Part shown: positions 36,878 to 45,205 of the stretch, in pieces
Layout of the letters: every line of letters begins with the position of its first letter
Position numbering within the stretch: the stretch's first letter is position 1
Source of the DNA: Prevotella sp. MGM2
GTDB lineage: Bacteria; Bacteroidota; Bacteroidia; Bacteroidales; Bacteroidaceae
DNA length: 64,000 nucleotides
Assembly (NCBI RefSeq): GCF_002933955.1
Contig: NZ_BEWW01000284.1
Coordinates: forward strand, 1 to 64,000
Direction: 5' to 3'
Notes under the pieces: generated by a model
Told to the model about the DNA's origin: nothing
Databases searched by the model: none
What the model saw: the letters and a program-made list of their open reading frames with translations, nothing else
Made by a program: the position numbers and the translations under genes

Positions 36878-37693
36878 ATGAGAACCTGGAATGCGATTAA
36901 ACAGTACGAAGAAATTCTCTTTGAAAGTTATAACGGTATAGCTAAAATCACCATTAACCGACCGCGCTACCGCAATGCGTTCACACCGCTGACGGTAGCG
37001 GAAATAAGCGATGCCCTGCGCCATTGCCGTGAAGCGCAAGACATCGGTGTCGTTGTTCTTACCGGAGCCGGCGACAAGGCGTTCTGCTCCGGCGGCGACA
37101 TGAATGTCAAAGGACGTGGCGGATATGTTGGCGGTGACGGGGTGCCCCGTCTCAACGTGCTCGATGTGCAAAAACAAATCCGCTCTTTGCCGAAACCTGT
37201 CATTGCCATGGTCAACGGTTTTGCGATAGGCGGCGGTCATGTGCTCCATCTTATGTGCGATTTAACCATAGCGTCCGAAAATGCCATCTTCGGCCAAACC
37301 GGTCCGAAAGTAGGCTCGTTCGATGCCGGTTTCGGAGCATCTTATCTGGCACGTATCGTAGGGCAGAAGAAAGCGCGTGAGATATGGTTCCTTTGCCGGC
37401 AGTATTCTGCTGAAGAGGCTGAACGCATGGGGATGGTCAATAAGGTGGTGCCTTTCGGACGACTAGAGGATGAGGTAGTGGAATGGGCCGAAACCATGCT
37501 GGAACGCTCGCCGCTGGCCTTGCGTATGATCAAGGCCGGACTAAATGCCGAACTCGATGGCCAGGCGGGTATTCAGGAACTGGCCGGTGACGCCACAATG
37601 CTTTACTACATGTTAGACGAGGCACAGGAAGGAGGCCGGGCTTTTCTGGAAAAGCGGAAGCCTGATTTTTCTAAATATCCGAAACTGCCCTGA
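36878..37693 (+). CDS. menB: 1,4-dihydroxy-2-naphthoyl-CoA synthase MenB
   Basis: A 271-residue crotonase-fold enzyme that closes the naphthoate ring of O-succinylbenzoyl-CoA. Oxyanion-hole segments are [15 protein letters not shown] and [18 protein letters not shown]; the MenB motif [20 protein letters not shown] is intact. It follows menD after 100 bp and precedes the menC-menE fusion by 23 bp. Confidence 0.96.
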   Translation: MRTWNAIKQYEEILFESYNGIAKITINRPRYRNAFTPLTVAEISDALRHCREAQDIGVVVLTGAGDKAFCSGGDMNVKGRGGYVGGDGVPRLNVLDVQKQIRSLPKPVIAMVNGFAIGGGHVLHLMCDLTIASENAIFGQTGPKVGSFDAGFGASYLARIVGQKKAREIWFLCRQYSAEEAERMGMVNKVVPFGRLEDEVVEWAETMLERSPLALRMIKAGLNAELDGQAGIQELAGDATMLYYMLDEAQEGGRAFLEKRKPDFSKYPKLP

Positions 37694-37716
37694 CAACCAT
37701 CACAGCCTCACTGCCT

Positions 37717-39804
37717 ATGAATTACATTTCCTGTGCGCTACGCGTGAAAGTCGTGCCCCGTACATTCCGGTTCAGACAACCAGCCGGAACATCGCGCGGT
37801 GTTTACCGTGAGCGACGGGTGTGGTATATAGTTGTCACCTCCAGAGAGCATCCCCACTGTCTGGGAATAGGGGAATGCGCTCCGCTCTACGACTTGTCGT
37901 GCGACTATGACATTCATTACGAGGAGCGGCTGAATGTTTTCTGTGCCGCCTACGAAAAAAAACGGGTGATTGATTTTGAAACCCTGCGTTCCTATCCTTC
38001 CATCCTGTGCGGACTCGAAACGGCCGACCGCTCGTTCAAAGCCTCCATTGCCGGTGGCAACTACCTGCATCTTTACGACACTGCCTTTACGCGTGGCGAG
38101 GAAGGAATACCCATTAACGGACTGGTGTGGATGGGAAATTATGAAGAGATGCTGGCGCGCATGGAAGAGAAACTGCAACTAGGCTACCGCTGCGTGAAGC
38201 TGAAGATAGGCGCTATAGACTTCGAGAGCGAGCTGAGTCTCATACACCGGCTCCGGTCGCGATACAGTCGCGAAACCGTGGAACTGCGTGTCGACGCCAA
38301 TGGGGCTTTCAAACCGGAGGAGGCTCTTCACAAAATGGAGCGCCTCTCACGGTACGACATTCACAGCATAGAGCAGCCCATCCGTGCCGGACAGTGGGAA
38401 AAGATGGCTGAAATTTGCCGCAGCACGTCCCTGCCGGTGGCGCTCGATGAGGAACTGATCGGAGTGAACCGGACAGACCGGAAAAAAGCATTGCTCGATG
38501 TCATCCATCCGCAGTATATCATATTGAAGCCTTCATTGCATGGCGGCTTCAGCGGATCGGAGGAATGGATTGCGGAGGCCCGTCTCAGAAATATTCCATA
38601 TTGGGTAACCAGTGCATTGGAGAGTAACGTAGGATTAAATGCCATAGCCCAATGGACAGCAGCACTCATGGAGAAAGAAAGCGGAGGCAATGCCGCCGTT
38701 CCACCCTTGCCTCAAGGATTGGGAACTGGACAACTTTTTGTGGAGAATTTTCCACAAACAACATTGCATATTTCAGGAGACAGCCTGTGGAATGCCGATG
38801 AGCGGCAACGCCGCTTCTTAGAGGAAGTCAAAAACTTTTCCGATCTTTGGCATAACGGCGAGCCGACTCTCACTGTGCATACTTCCGGTTCGACGGGTGT
38901 TCCTAAAGCTATCATGGTTGAAAAAAAGCACATGGCGGCAAGCGCCCGCATGACGTGCGACTTTCTGAAACTCTCTTCCGGTAACGATGCCTTATTGTGC
39001 ATGCCTATACAGTATATAGCCGGAAAAATGGTAGCCGTGCGTGCCTTTGTCAGAGGACTCAGGCTTGTGCCCGTAGCCCCTTCCGCCCACCCTTTCAAGC
39101 ATCTGCACCATGCGCCTGTTTTTGTGGCGATGACACCGATGCAGGTCATGCAGACACTTACAGTGCCGCGTGAGGCCGCCCTTTTGCGTCAGGTCAGACA
39201 TCTGCTCATAGGCGGTGGCGCCGTGAGTGATGAACTGGCGGACAAGCTGCGCCGGTTCCCTCATGAAGTATGGAGCACCTACGGCATGACCGAAACGCTT
39301 TCACACATAGCCCTTCGGCGTCTCAGCGGTTCCGGAGCTGCGACAACCTATACTCCGCTGCCAGGAGTGAAAGTGAAGCTGGCTGAAGACGGCTGCTTGG
39401 TTGTTGACGTACTTAAATTGGGAGTGCATCAACTAAAAACCAATGATTTGGCTGAAATTCATTCAGACGGAACCTTTTCTATAGTCGGTCGTAGTGACAA
39501 TGTGGTGTGTTCCGGAGGCATTAAATTGCAGATAGAGGAATTGGAACAGCGGCTGGCGTTACATCTGGATGTTCCGTTTCATTTAACGGCCGTTCCCGAC
39601 AATTTACTCGGTCAGGCTTTGACCTTATTATATGTAGGCGCCCCTGAAAAGGCCGCTGAAATAAAGGACCTCTGCCGAAGACTGTTTACACGGTATGAGG
39701 TGCCCCGCCATATCTTTGCTGTCGGCAATCTGCCTCTCACCGAGACCGGCAAACCGGCACGTAGTGCATTCAGACGTTTGGCAGAAGAAATGATGACACA
39801 CTGA
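37717..39804 (+). CDS. Fused MenC-MenE (O-succinylbenzoate synthase / OSB-CoA ligase)
   Basis: A single 695-residue frame joins two menaquinone enzymes. Residues 1 to about 345 are an enolase-superfamily OSB synthase with all catalytic positions: K161-x-K163, metal ligands Asp193, Glu219 and Asp244, and Lys271 in LKPSLHGG. Residues from about 375 are an acyl-CoA ligase: HTSGSTGVPK (388-397), STYGMTET (Tyr522), NDLAEIHSDG, GRSDNVVCSGGIK and a C-terminal TETGKPARSAF with the adenylation lysine. The ligase half is about 320 residues, shorter than usual MenE because the N-terminal subdomain is reduced. Both reactions are consecutive (SHCHC to OSB to OSB-CoA), so the fusion is metabolically sensible. 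No stop, frame change or internal start is needed. Confidence 0.92.
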   Translation: MNYISCALRVKVVPRTFRFRQPAGTSRGVYRERRVWYIVVTSREHPHCLGIGECAPLYDLSCDYDIHYEERLNVFCAAYEKKRVIDFETLRSYPSILCGLETADRSFKASIAGGNYLHLYDTAFTRGEEGIPINGLVWMGNYEEMLARMEEKLQLGYRCVKLKIGAIDFESELSLIHRLRSRYSRETVELRVDANGAFKPEEALHKMERLSRYDIHSIEQPIRAGQWEKMAEICRSTSLPVALDEELIGVNRTDRKKALLDVIHPQYIILKPSLHGGFSGSEEWIAEARLRNIPYWVTSALESNVGLNAIAQWTAALMEKESGGNAAVPPLPQGLGTGQLFVENFPQTTLHISGDSLWNADERQRRFLEEVKNFSDLWHNGEPTLTVHTSGSTGVPKAIMVEKKHMAASARMTCDFLKLSSGNDALLCMPIQYIAGKMVAVRAFVRGLRLVPVAPSAHPFKHLHHAPVFVAMTPMQVMQTLTVPREAALLRQVRHLLIGGGAVSDELADKLRRFPHEVWSTYGMTETLSHIALRRLSGSGAATTYTPLPGVKVKLAEDGCLVVDVLKLGVHQLKTNDLAEIHSDGTFSIVGRSDNVVCSGGIKLQIEELEQRLALHLDVPFHLTAVPDNLLGQALTLLYVGAPEKAAEIKDLCRRLFTRYEVPRHIFAVGNLPLTETGKPARSAFRRLAEEMMTH

Positions 39805-39806
39805 GA

Positions 39807-39850
39807 AAACCGCATAACTTTGTCATTCCCGTAGAGGGACAGAACGGTTT
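39807..39850 (+). terminator. possible terminator of the men operon
   Basis: AAACCG (39807-39812) pairs with CGGTTT (39845-39850) around an inner TTCCC/GGGA stem; no T-run follows, so support is weak. Confidence 0.3.
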
Positions 39851-39957
39851 GGAAGATGGCGCCCGTTCGACTTTTGGCTTTGTCATTCCGGAAATTTAGC
39901 CAAAAACGGCAGAGGATTTTAATGTGGTTTACGCAGGTAAAATATCAATCCGTACCA

Positions 39958-40221
39958 TTTTAACATTTCTTGCTTTTGGCTTGAAAATATATTATCTTTG
40001 TAACAGCAGAGCGGGGCTTTCTAATGGAAAGTCCCGTTTTTTCTGTATCTTTCAAGCCTTTTTGTACAGAAATCCGTTCTATTTCTGTTCAAAAATCCCC
40101 GTATTGCAATTCAAATTCCAAGTATTGGTGTTAAAAATCCAATAAGGACTTTTCCGCCACCACTACTTACAACCTATGTTTTAACACTCCTAAGTGTTTC
40201 AAAAAGTTAAATATGTTAAAA
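39958..40221 (+). repeat. 263-bp intergenic repeat, copy D
   Basis: 264 bp between TTTTAACA (39958-39965) and TGTTAAAA (40214-40221), an exact 8-bp terminal inverted repeat. On the plus strand: TTG (39970-39972), 20 nt, TATCTTTG (39993-40000), then a hairpin at 40011-40036 (GCGGGGCTTTC/GAAAGTCCCGT, two G:U pairs) followed by TTTTTTC, and a 3' element CCCCGTATTGCAATT...GGACTTTT at 40097-40153 whose stem is degenerate. It lies between the men operon and the AICAR transformylase gene and points toward the latter. Confidence 0.8.
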
Positions 40222-40324
40222 TAAAAATCACCGCTACGGCCTTTCTGAAATGATGTTTTTCGGTTTTGGCACATTATTGTTCCAACAACTTTTCAAACAA
40301 GAGCTACGAACTCAAAACATTTCG

Positions 40325-40332
40325 TAACTTTG
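40325..40332 (+). promoter_or_regulatory. -7 box upstream of the AICAR transformylase gene
   Basis: TAACTTTG matches the consensus and lies 92 nt before ATG 40424; no clear -33 TTG. Confidence 0.4.
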
Positions 40333-40423
40333 CACCTCTTAACAGTTGGCGGAAAAATGCTCTCTACCGTCTTTCATTCCGCCTGCACAAACTGACATTC
40401 ATCAACCTCCCACAATATACAAC

Positions 40424-41605
40424 ATGAAAGAATTGGCCTTAAAGTATGGGTGCAACCCCAACCAAAAACCCTCACGCATCTACATGGAAGAGGGCGAATT
40501 ACCTATAGAGGTACTGGGCGGACGTCCGGGCTACATCAACTTCCTCGATGCCCTGAACGGCTGGCAGCTGGTGCGCGAACTCAAAGCCGCCACAGGTGTA
40601 GCCGCCGCCGCTTCGTTCAAACACGTCTCGCCGGCCGGTGCCGCCATCGGACTGCCTATGAGCGACACGCTGCGTAAGATTTATTTCGTGGATGACCTCC
40701 AAGAGCCACTCTCACCTATCGCCACCGCCTACGCCCGGGCACGCGGTGCCGACCGTATGTCGTCCTACGGCGACTTCATCGCACTCTCCGACACCTGCGA
40801 CCTGGCTACGGCCCTGATGATCAAGCGCGAAGTGAGCGATGGCGTCATTGCCCCGGACTTCACTCCCGAAGCTCTCGAAATATTGCAGGCCAAACGAAAA
40901 GGTACCTACAACATCATAAAAATCAACCCCGACTACCGCCCCGCTCCCATAGAAAGCAAGCAGGTGTTCGGTGTGACATTTGAACAAGGCCGCAACGAAA
41001 TCGACCTCACCGGCGACAACTTGTTTGAAAACATCCCCACAGCCAATAAGCACTTCACGGAAGAAGCCAGACGCGACTTGAAAATAGCTCTCATCACACT
41101 CAAATACACGCAGAGCAACTCCGTATGCTACGTCAAAGACGGACAGGCCATCGGCATCGGTGCCGGACAGCAAAGCCGTATACACTGCACCCGCCTGGCA
41201 GGCAACAAAGCCGACATCTGGTGGTTGCGCCAACACCCTAAAGTAATGGCTTTGCCATGGGTGGCGAATATCCGCCGCGCCGACCGCGACAACACCATTG
41301 ACATCTACATTTCAGAAGACTACGAAGAGGTGCTGGCTGACGGAACATGGCAACAGTTCTTCACAGAAAAACCCGAAGTACTGACCCGGGAGGAAAAGAA
41401 AACCTGGATAGCCCAAAACACCGGCGTATGTCTTGGTTCGGACGCATTCTTCCCCTTCGGCGACAACATTGAACGGGCCCACAACAGCGGAGTGGAGTTT
41501 GTGGCACAAGCCGGCGGCAGCGTACGCGATGACAACGTGATAGAAACCTGCGACAAATACGGCATGGCGATGGCCTTCACCGGCATCCGCCTTTTCCACC
41601 ATTAA
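40424..41605 (+). CDS. Standalone AICAR transformylase (PurH C-terminal-like)
   Basis: A 393-residue protein related to the transformylase part of PurH, which formylates AICAR in the ninth step of purine synthesis. The start MKELALKYGCNPNQKPSRIY and the SFKHVSPAGAAIGLP motif with the catalytic Lys-His pair are those of the transformylase; the motif SNSVCYVKDGQAIGIGAGQQSR also fits. The N-terminal IMP cyclohydrolase domain of bifunctional PurH is absent. Bacteroidales often carry this short form besides full PurH. ATG 40424 is the family start. Confidence 0.88.
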   Translation: MKELALKYGCNPNQKPSRIYMEEGELPIEVLGGRPGYINFLDALNGWQLVRELKAATGVAAAASFKHVSPAGAAIGLPMSDTLRKIYFVDDLQEPLSPIATAYARARGADRMSSYGDFIALSDTCDLATALMIKREVSDGVIAPDFTPEALEILQAKRKGTYNIIKINPDYRPAPIESKQVFGVTFEQGRNEIDLTGDNLFENIPTANKHFTEEARRDLKIALITLKYTQSNSVCYVKDGQAIGIGAGQQSRIHCTRLAGNKADIWWLRQHPKVMALPWVANIRRADRDNTIDIYISEDYEEVLADGTWQQFFTEKPEVLTREEKKTWIAQNTGVCLGSDAFFPFGDNIERAHNSGVEFVAQAGGSVRDDNVIETCDKYGMAMAFTGIRLFHH

Positions 41606-41634
41606 CACATCACCCGCAAACGCCATATAAAACC

Positions 41635-41922
41635 ATGACGACCGACAACGACGCTGTTTTCTCCTCCGACCTCGCAGCCGAACCCAAGGCTGCTGAAGGA
41701 ATCCAGCCCATGCGAAAAGCCTCGACTGAGGAAATATCCCGCGCAATGACGGGAGGAATTGTCTTCAAAGGAAGCAAGCTGAAAGCGCCGGCCCAACAAG
41801 CTGGAAAAGTAAAAACCAAGGCAAAGAAAAAAGCCTACATAACCGGAGCACATGGTTCGGGAGCAGCAAAGAAGAAGGCCGACATACGCACACGACGGGC
41901 CAACCGCCACAAAAACAAGTGA
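41635..41922 (+). CDS. Small basic protein, function unknown
   Basis: A 95-residue protein with an acidic/Ala-rich first half and a strongly basic second half (KVKTKAKKKAY, ADIRTRRANRHKNK). It starts 29 bp after the AICAR transformylase gene and is followed by a terminator-like palindrome. I recognise no family. The composition suggests nucleic-acid binding. Confidence 0.55.
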   Translation: MTTDNDAVFSSDLAAEPKAAEGIQPMRKASTEEISRAMTGGIVFKGSKLKAPAQQAGKVKTKAKKKAYITGAHGSGAAKKKADIRTRRANRHKNK

Positions 41923-41959
41923 AACCGGTCTCCGACATACACATTTCAATTGACAACGT

Positions 41960-41999
41960 CCGGACAAGTGTGATGAGCCATCCCTCCTCACTTGTCCGG
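41960..41999 (+). terminator. terminator after the small basic protein
   Basis: An 11-bp perfect stem CCGGACAAGTG/CACTTGTCCGG with an 18-nt loop; only a weak T-run follows. Confidence 0.55.
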
Positions 42000-42260
42000 G
42001 CATGATTTATTCCAGCAAGGCATGTCTAACCAACCCATCCCTTAAACAGGGAGACACGCCTCACTGCCCACATTTGATTTATCGATAAAATCATCTCATT
42101 AGTCGATTGACCTGTTAAAAAACATATTCGGAAAGAATTTATCTGCCGGCGAACCCGTATTTTTGCATCCCGTATAGAACCGCCCGCAGCAAAATCTCTT
42201 TTTCGCGAGACCGGCTCGGCGGAAGTGAAACAGTATAGTACTCTCAAGGTAATTATTTTT

Positions 42261-43103
42261 ATGAAAAAACAAAGTCAGATGACACCGTCAGGGAAAAACT
42301 CCCTGATAGAACGCCACACAGAAATCATCATACACATCTGCATTTGGATTTACGTGTTCGCCTCTCCACTGGTATTCCGGCTAGGTAAAGACAGCATTGA
42401 CTGGATAAGATATCTGCAACAATTATATTTCCCGATAACATCATGCGTCATTTTCTACCTCAACTACGTCTGGCTAGTACCCAAATACGCACTCGGAAAA
42501 AAACACAATCGGTTTATAGTCATCAATCTGGCCATTGTCATCCTGATGATCATCGGCCGTGATTATTACGAGGCACTGCTTCCGCCATCCGAAACAATGC
42601 TCCGCAGACTATCCCACAGCCCCAAGCATTTGAAAAAGCCATCCCCCTTTGTCATTACCTTCATGCAGGTGCGCAACGCCGTATCGCTGATGTTCATCGC
42701 TCTGGTGGCCTTGACCATCAGGCTCAGCCTGCAATGGCACAAGGCGGAATCAGCACGACGAAAGGCGGAATTTGAACGTCAGGAAGCGGAACTGCAAAAC
42801 ATCAAGAACCAAATAAACCCGCACTTCCTGCTCAACACACTCAACAACATCTATGCACTCACAGCCTTTGACGCCGAACGGGCGCAAAAGGCCATACAGG
42901 AACTCAGCCAACTGCTCAGATATGTCCTTTACGAAAACCAGTCGGCATTCGTAGACCTGCGGAAAGAAGCCGATTTCCTCAAAACATACACCGCACTGAT
43001 GCGCATCAGACTGACCGACATTGTAGACGTGCAACTAAACATTTCACTTCCAAAGGACACAGACGTTAAAGTCGGTCCGCTCATCTTCATATCACTCGTA
43101 GAG
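42261..43103 (+). pseudogene. LytTR-system sensor histidine kinase, N-terminal part (split by RIT element)
   Basis: 281 codons of a His_kinase (PF06580)-type sensor from ATG 42261. Four hydrophobic segments lie in residues 25-160, a coiled linker follows (KAESARRKAEFERQEAELQN), then the phospho-acceptor His188 in NPHFLLNTLNN. The frame reaches GPLIFISLVE, where the kinase N-box should begin, and is then interrupted at 43103 by the RIT element; readthrough adds 25 foreign codons to a stop at 43181. The product lacks the ATP-binding domain and cannot be an active kinase. The remainder is at 46969-47238. Confidence 0.9.
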
Positions 43104-43132
43104 GACTTATGTAATGGACAACATACGTCCTC
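43101..43132. repeat. imperfect palindrome at the left RIT junction
   Basis: GAGGACTTATGT (43101-43112) and ACATACGTCCTC (43121-43132) pair over 12 bp with one mismatch around AATGGACA. It spans the host/element boundary and exists only at the left end. It resembles a paired recombinase core site. Confidence 0.6.
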
Positions 43133-43157
43133 TAATGTGGCGATGACATTTATGTTT
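43130..43157 (+). repeat. RIT terminal inverted repeat, left
   Basis: CTCTAATGTGGCGATGACAT plus eight more bases, identical to the reverse complement of 46941-46968. Confidence 0.95.
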
Positions 43158-43159
43158 AA

Positions 43160-43226
43160 CAGTGCCTCCAACGATGAGTAAATCAGACATGTAAGTTTGC
43201 TGTTCACAACATTATTTTGGAGGCAC
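43160..43226. repeat. 12-bp inverted repeat downstream of ritC
   Basis: CAGTGCCTCCAA (43160-43171) and TTGGAGGCACTG (43215-43226) are a perfect inverted repeat with 43 bp between, ending 13 bp past the third recombinase stop. It could act as a terminator or as an accessory recombinase site. Confidence 0.6.
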
Positions 43227-43239
43227 TGGCAGAGATTCA

Positions 43240-44259
43240 TCATAGGCTATCCAAGTAAGAGAGAAGATTTTCATCGGTTTTCCATGAGATTTTCTTCCCA
43301 TTGGAACTATCGATAGCACAGGTCATGAGAGCTTTAGCTTTCATCTCCAAATTTACTTCAGCATAGATGTTCGTTGTGTTTATAGATACGTGTCCGAGCC
43401 AAGCACGGATCGTATTTATATCCACTCCTGCTTGCAGAAGATGTGTTGCGGTGGTATGCCGGATCGTATGTGGGCTAACTCTCTTGTCCCTTACGGAAGG
43501 GAACTGTAGTTCCAGTTTTTGAGCATACCGACTCACCATTTCGTATATTCCAAATCGGGTTATACGTTGGCCGTAGCGGTTTAAGAAGAGTGGTTCATCT
43601 GGCTTTCTGTCATTGATTATTGTCTTAAGGATTGCACAGACATTGTCCCAAAGGGGGCATCTGCGAGTCTTGTTTCCTTTCCCAACAATGGTTACCAAGG
43701 GGATTGTTGATTCACTTTTGCTTTTGGCAAGCGTCACGGATGATACGTTCAGGTCGGATGCTTCTTCGGCTCTCGCTCCTGTATTGTATAGGAAGATCAA
43801 AAGAGCGTAGTCGCGTCTGCCCTGAGCGGATCTCTGGTCGGGCAGAGATAGCAAAGCATCCATCTCAGACTTTTCAAGATACGTTATCATTTTCTTAGGG
43901 GCTTTCTTCTTAGGGATATTGCGTATGTTTCGGCTCCATTCCATATGCTCCGGAGAGTTCATGGATACATACTTTGCGAAGGCCTGTAATGCGGCAAGTC
44001 TTTGGTTTCGAGTAGCCACTGAGACGTTACGGGTTTCCTGCTGATTGTCAAGAAAGTCTGACACGACATTGATTGTCAGTTCCTGAAGGTGGAGCTTGTC
44101 TGGATTTTTATTACAGACATCTCGAAGGTAGCCAACAAGAAGTCTGAAGGTATCGCGGTAGCTACGTACCGTATTACGCGACAGATTCTTGGCAGCCAGC
44201 ATATAGTCGGTGAGATAACGCCGCACCCAATAACTGAGATATATGGTTTTTTCATTCAT
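43240..44259 (-). CDS. ritC: RIT element tyrosine recombinase, third gene
   Basis: A 339-residue phage-integrase-family recombinase. The SAM-like core-binding domain fills residues 1-120; the catalytic residues are Arg in NTGARAEEA, His-x-x-Arg in PHTIRHTTA, His in WLGHVSINTT and the nucleophile Tyr in NIYAEV. ATG 44259 was chosen: it overlaps the end of the second gene by 8 bp (ATGAATGA), which fits translational coupling. The longer frame to 44307 would start inside the second gene. Confidence 0.9.
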   Translation of the reverse strand: MNEKTIYLSYWVRRYLTDYMLAAKNLSRNTVRSYRDTFRLLVGYLRDVCNKNPDKLHLQELTINVVSDFLDNQQETRNVSVATRNQRLAALQAFAKYVSMNSPEHMEWSRNIRNIPKKKAPKKMITYLEKSEMDALLSLPDQRSAQGRRDYALLIFLYNTGARAEEASDLNVSSVTLAKSKSESTIPLVTIVGKGNKTRRCPLWDNVCAILKTIINDRKPDEPLFLNRYGQRITRFGIYEMVSRYAQKLELQFPSVRDKRVSPHTIRHTTATHLLQAGVDINTIRAWLGHVSINTTNIYAEVNLEMKAKALMTCAIDSSNGKKISWKTDENLLSYLDSL

Positions 44260-45205
44260 GTTGATTTGTTTTGGGGTTTGCATATTCAAAGAATAGATTG
44301 GCCGCATCTGAGAGCAGTCCGGTAGTCATGGTAAGATACACAGTTGTGTAACTCACTTGTTTATGGCCCAGATAGGTAGATAACACAGGCAAAAGAGTCT
44401 GAACATCCTTACCATCTTGGTACCACTTTCTTAATCGGTTCACAGCGAACGTATGGCGCAGATCGTGGATACGTGGCTGATACCTTGTGTTGTCGTTTCG
44501 GCTGATTCCTGCTTCTATACGTATCTTTTTGAAGATGCCGTTTATGCAGTTCAGTCTCATTGACGAGCCGTTACACATAATCCATAGAGATGTGTCTTCA
44601 TCAGAGATCTTGCAGTTGTCCTTTCTCCATGAAAAGAACTTTTCAATCAGTTTCTTTACTTCCTCGTTGAAAGTGACAGTTCTTGACGTGTAAAATTTGG
44701 ATTCATGGATTGTGATACAACAGTTTGCCAGATCCACATCTTTCATGCGAAGGCTCATGGTCTCTGAGATTCTTAACCCCAGCACATATGTCAACTGAAG
44801 GATTGCTTTGACGCATTCAGGATATGTGAGAGAAGGCCGTTTCTGATATGTCATGGCAGCTGAGAACAACTTCTTGAGCTCGATATCTGAGTAAATATAC
44901 GGTGTTATTCGCTGCGGTTTCTTAGGCTTATCCATAGTCAAGGGTATTTTTGATACATACCCTCGTGACATGCACCACCGGAAGAAGCCAGACAGAGCAG
45001 CGTGACGCGTAAACCACTTTCGAGTAATCTCGTTGCCTCCTGATTGCAAAAAATCTGATGTGATGGATTCGGTTATCTCTAACAGATTCATATCTTTCCC
45101 CAGATAATTGCAGAACTGTTTCAGAAGATTCGCATTGGTTTTGAACGACTCTCCCAATGAACGTCTATACTCGACATATTTGTCAATGGCACTATTGAGC
45201 ATCAT
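44252..45205 (-). CDS. ritB: RIT element tyrosine recombinase, second gene
   Basis: A 317-residue tyrosine recombinase. Catalytic motifs are Arg in VLGLRISETMSLR, HDLR in RIHDLRHTFA, His in YLGHKQVSYTT and Tyr in TVYLTM. It starts at ATG 45205, with an ATGA overlap to the stop of the first gene, and ends 8 bp inside the third, so all three are translated from one message. In RIT elements the three proteins are thought to act together; the division of labour is not known. Confidence 0.9.
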   Translation of the reverse strand: MMLNSAIDKYVEYRRSLGESFKTNANLLKQFCNYLGKDMNLLEITESITSDFLQSGGNEITRKWFTRHAALSGFFRWCMSRGYVSKIPLTMDKPKKPQRITPYIYSDIELKKLFSAAMTYQKRPSLTYPECVKAILQLTYVLGLRISETMSLRMKDVDLANCCITIHESKFYTSRTVTFNEEVKKLIEKFFSWRKDNCKISDEDTSLWIMCNGSSMRLNCINGIFKKIRIEAGISRNDNTRYQPRIHDLRHTFAVNRLRKWYQDGKDVQTLLPVLSTYLGHKQVSYTTVYLTMTTGLLSDAANLFFEYANPKTNQHE

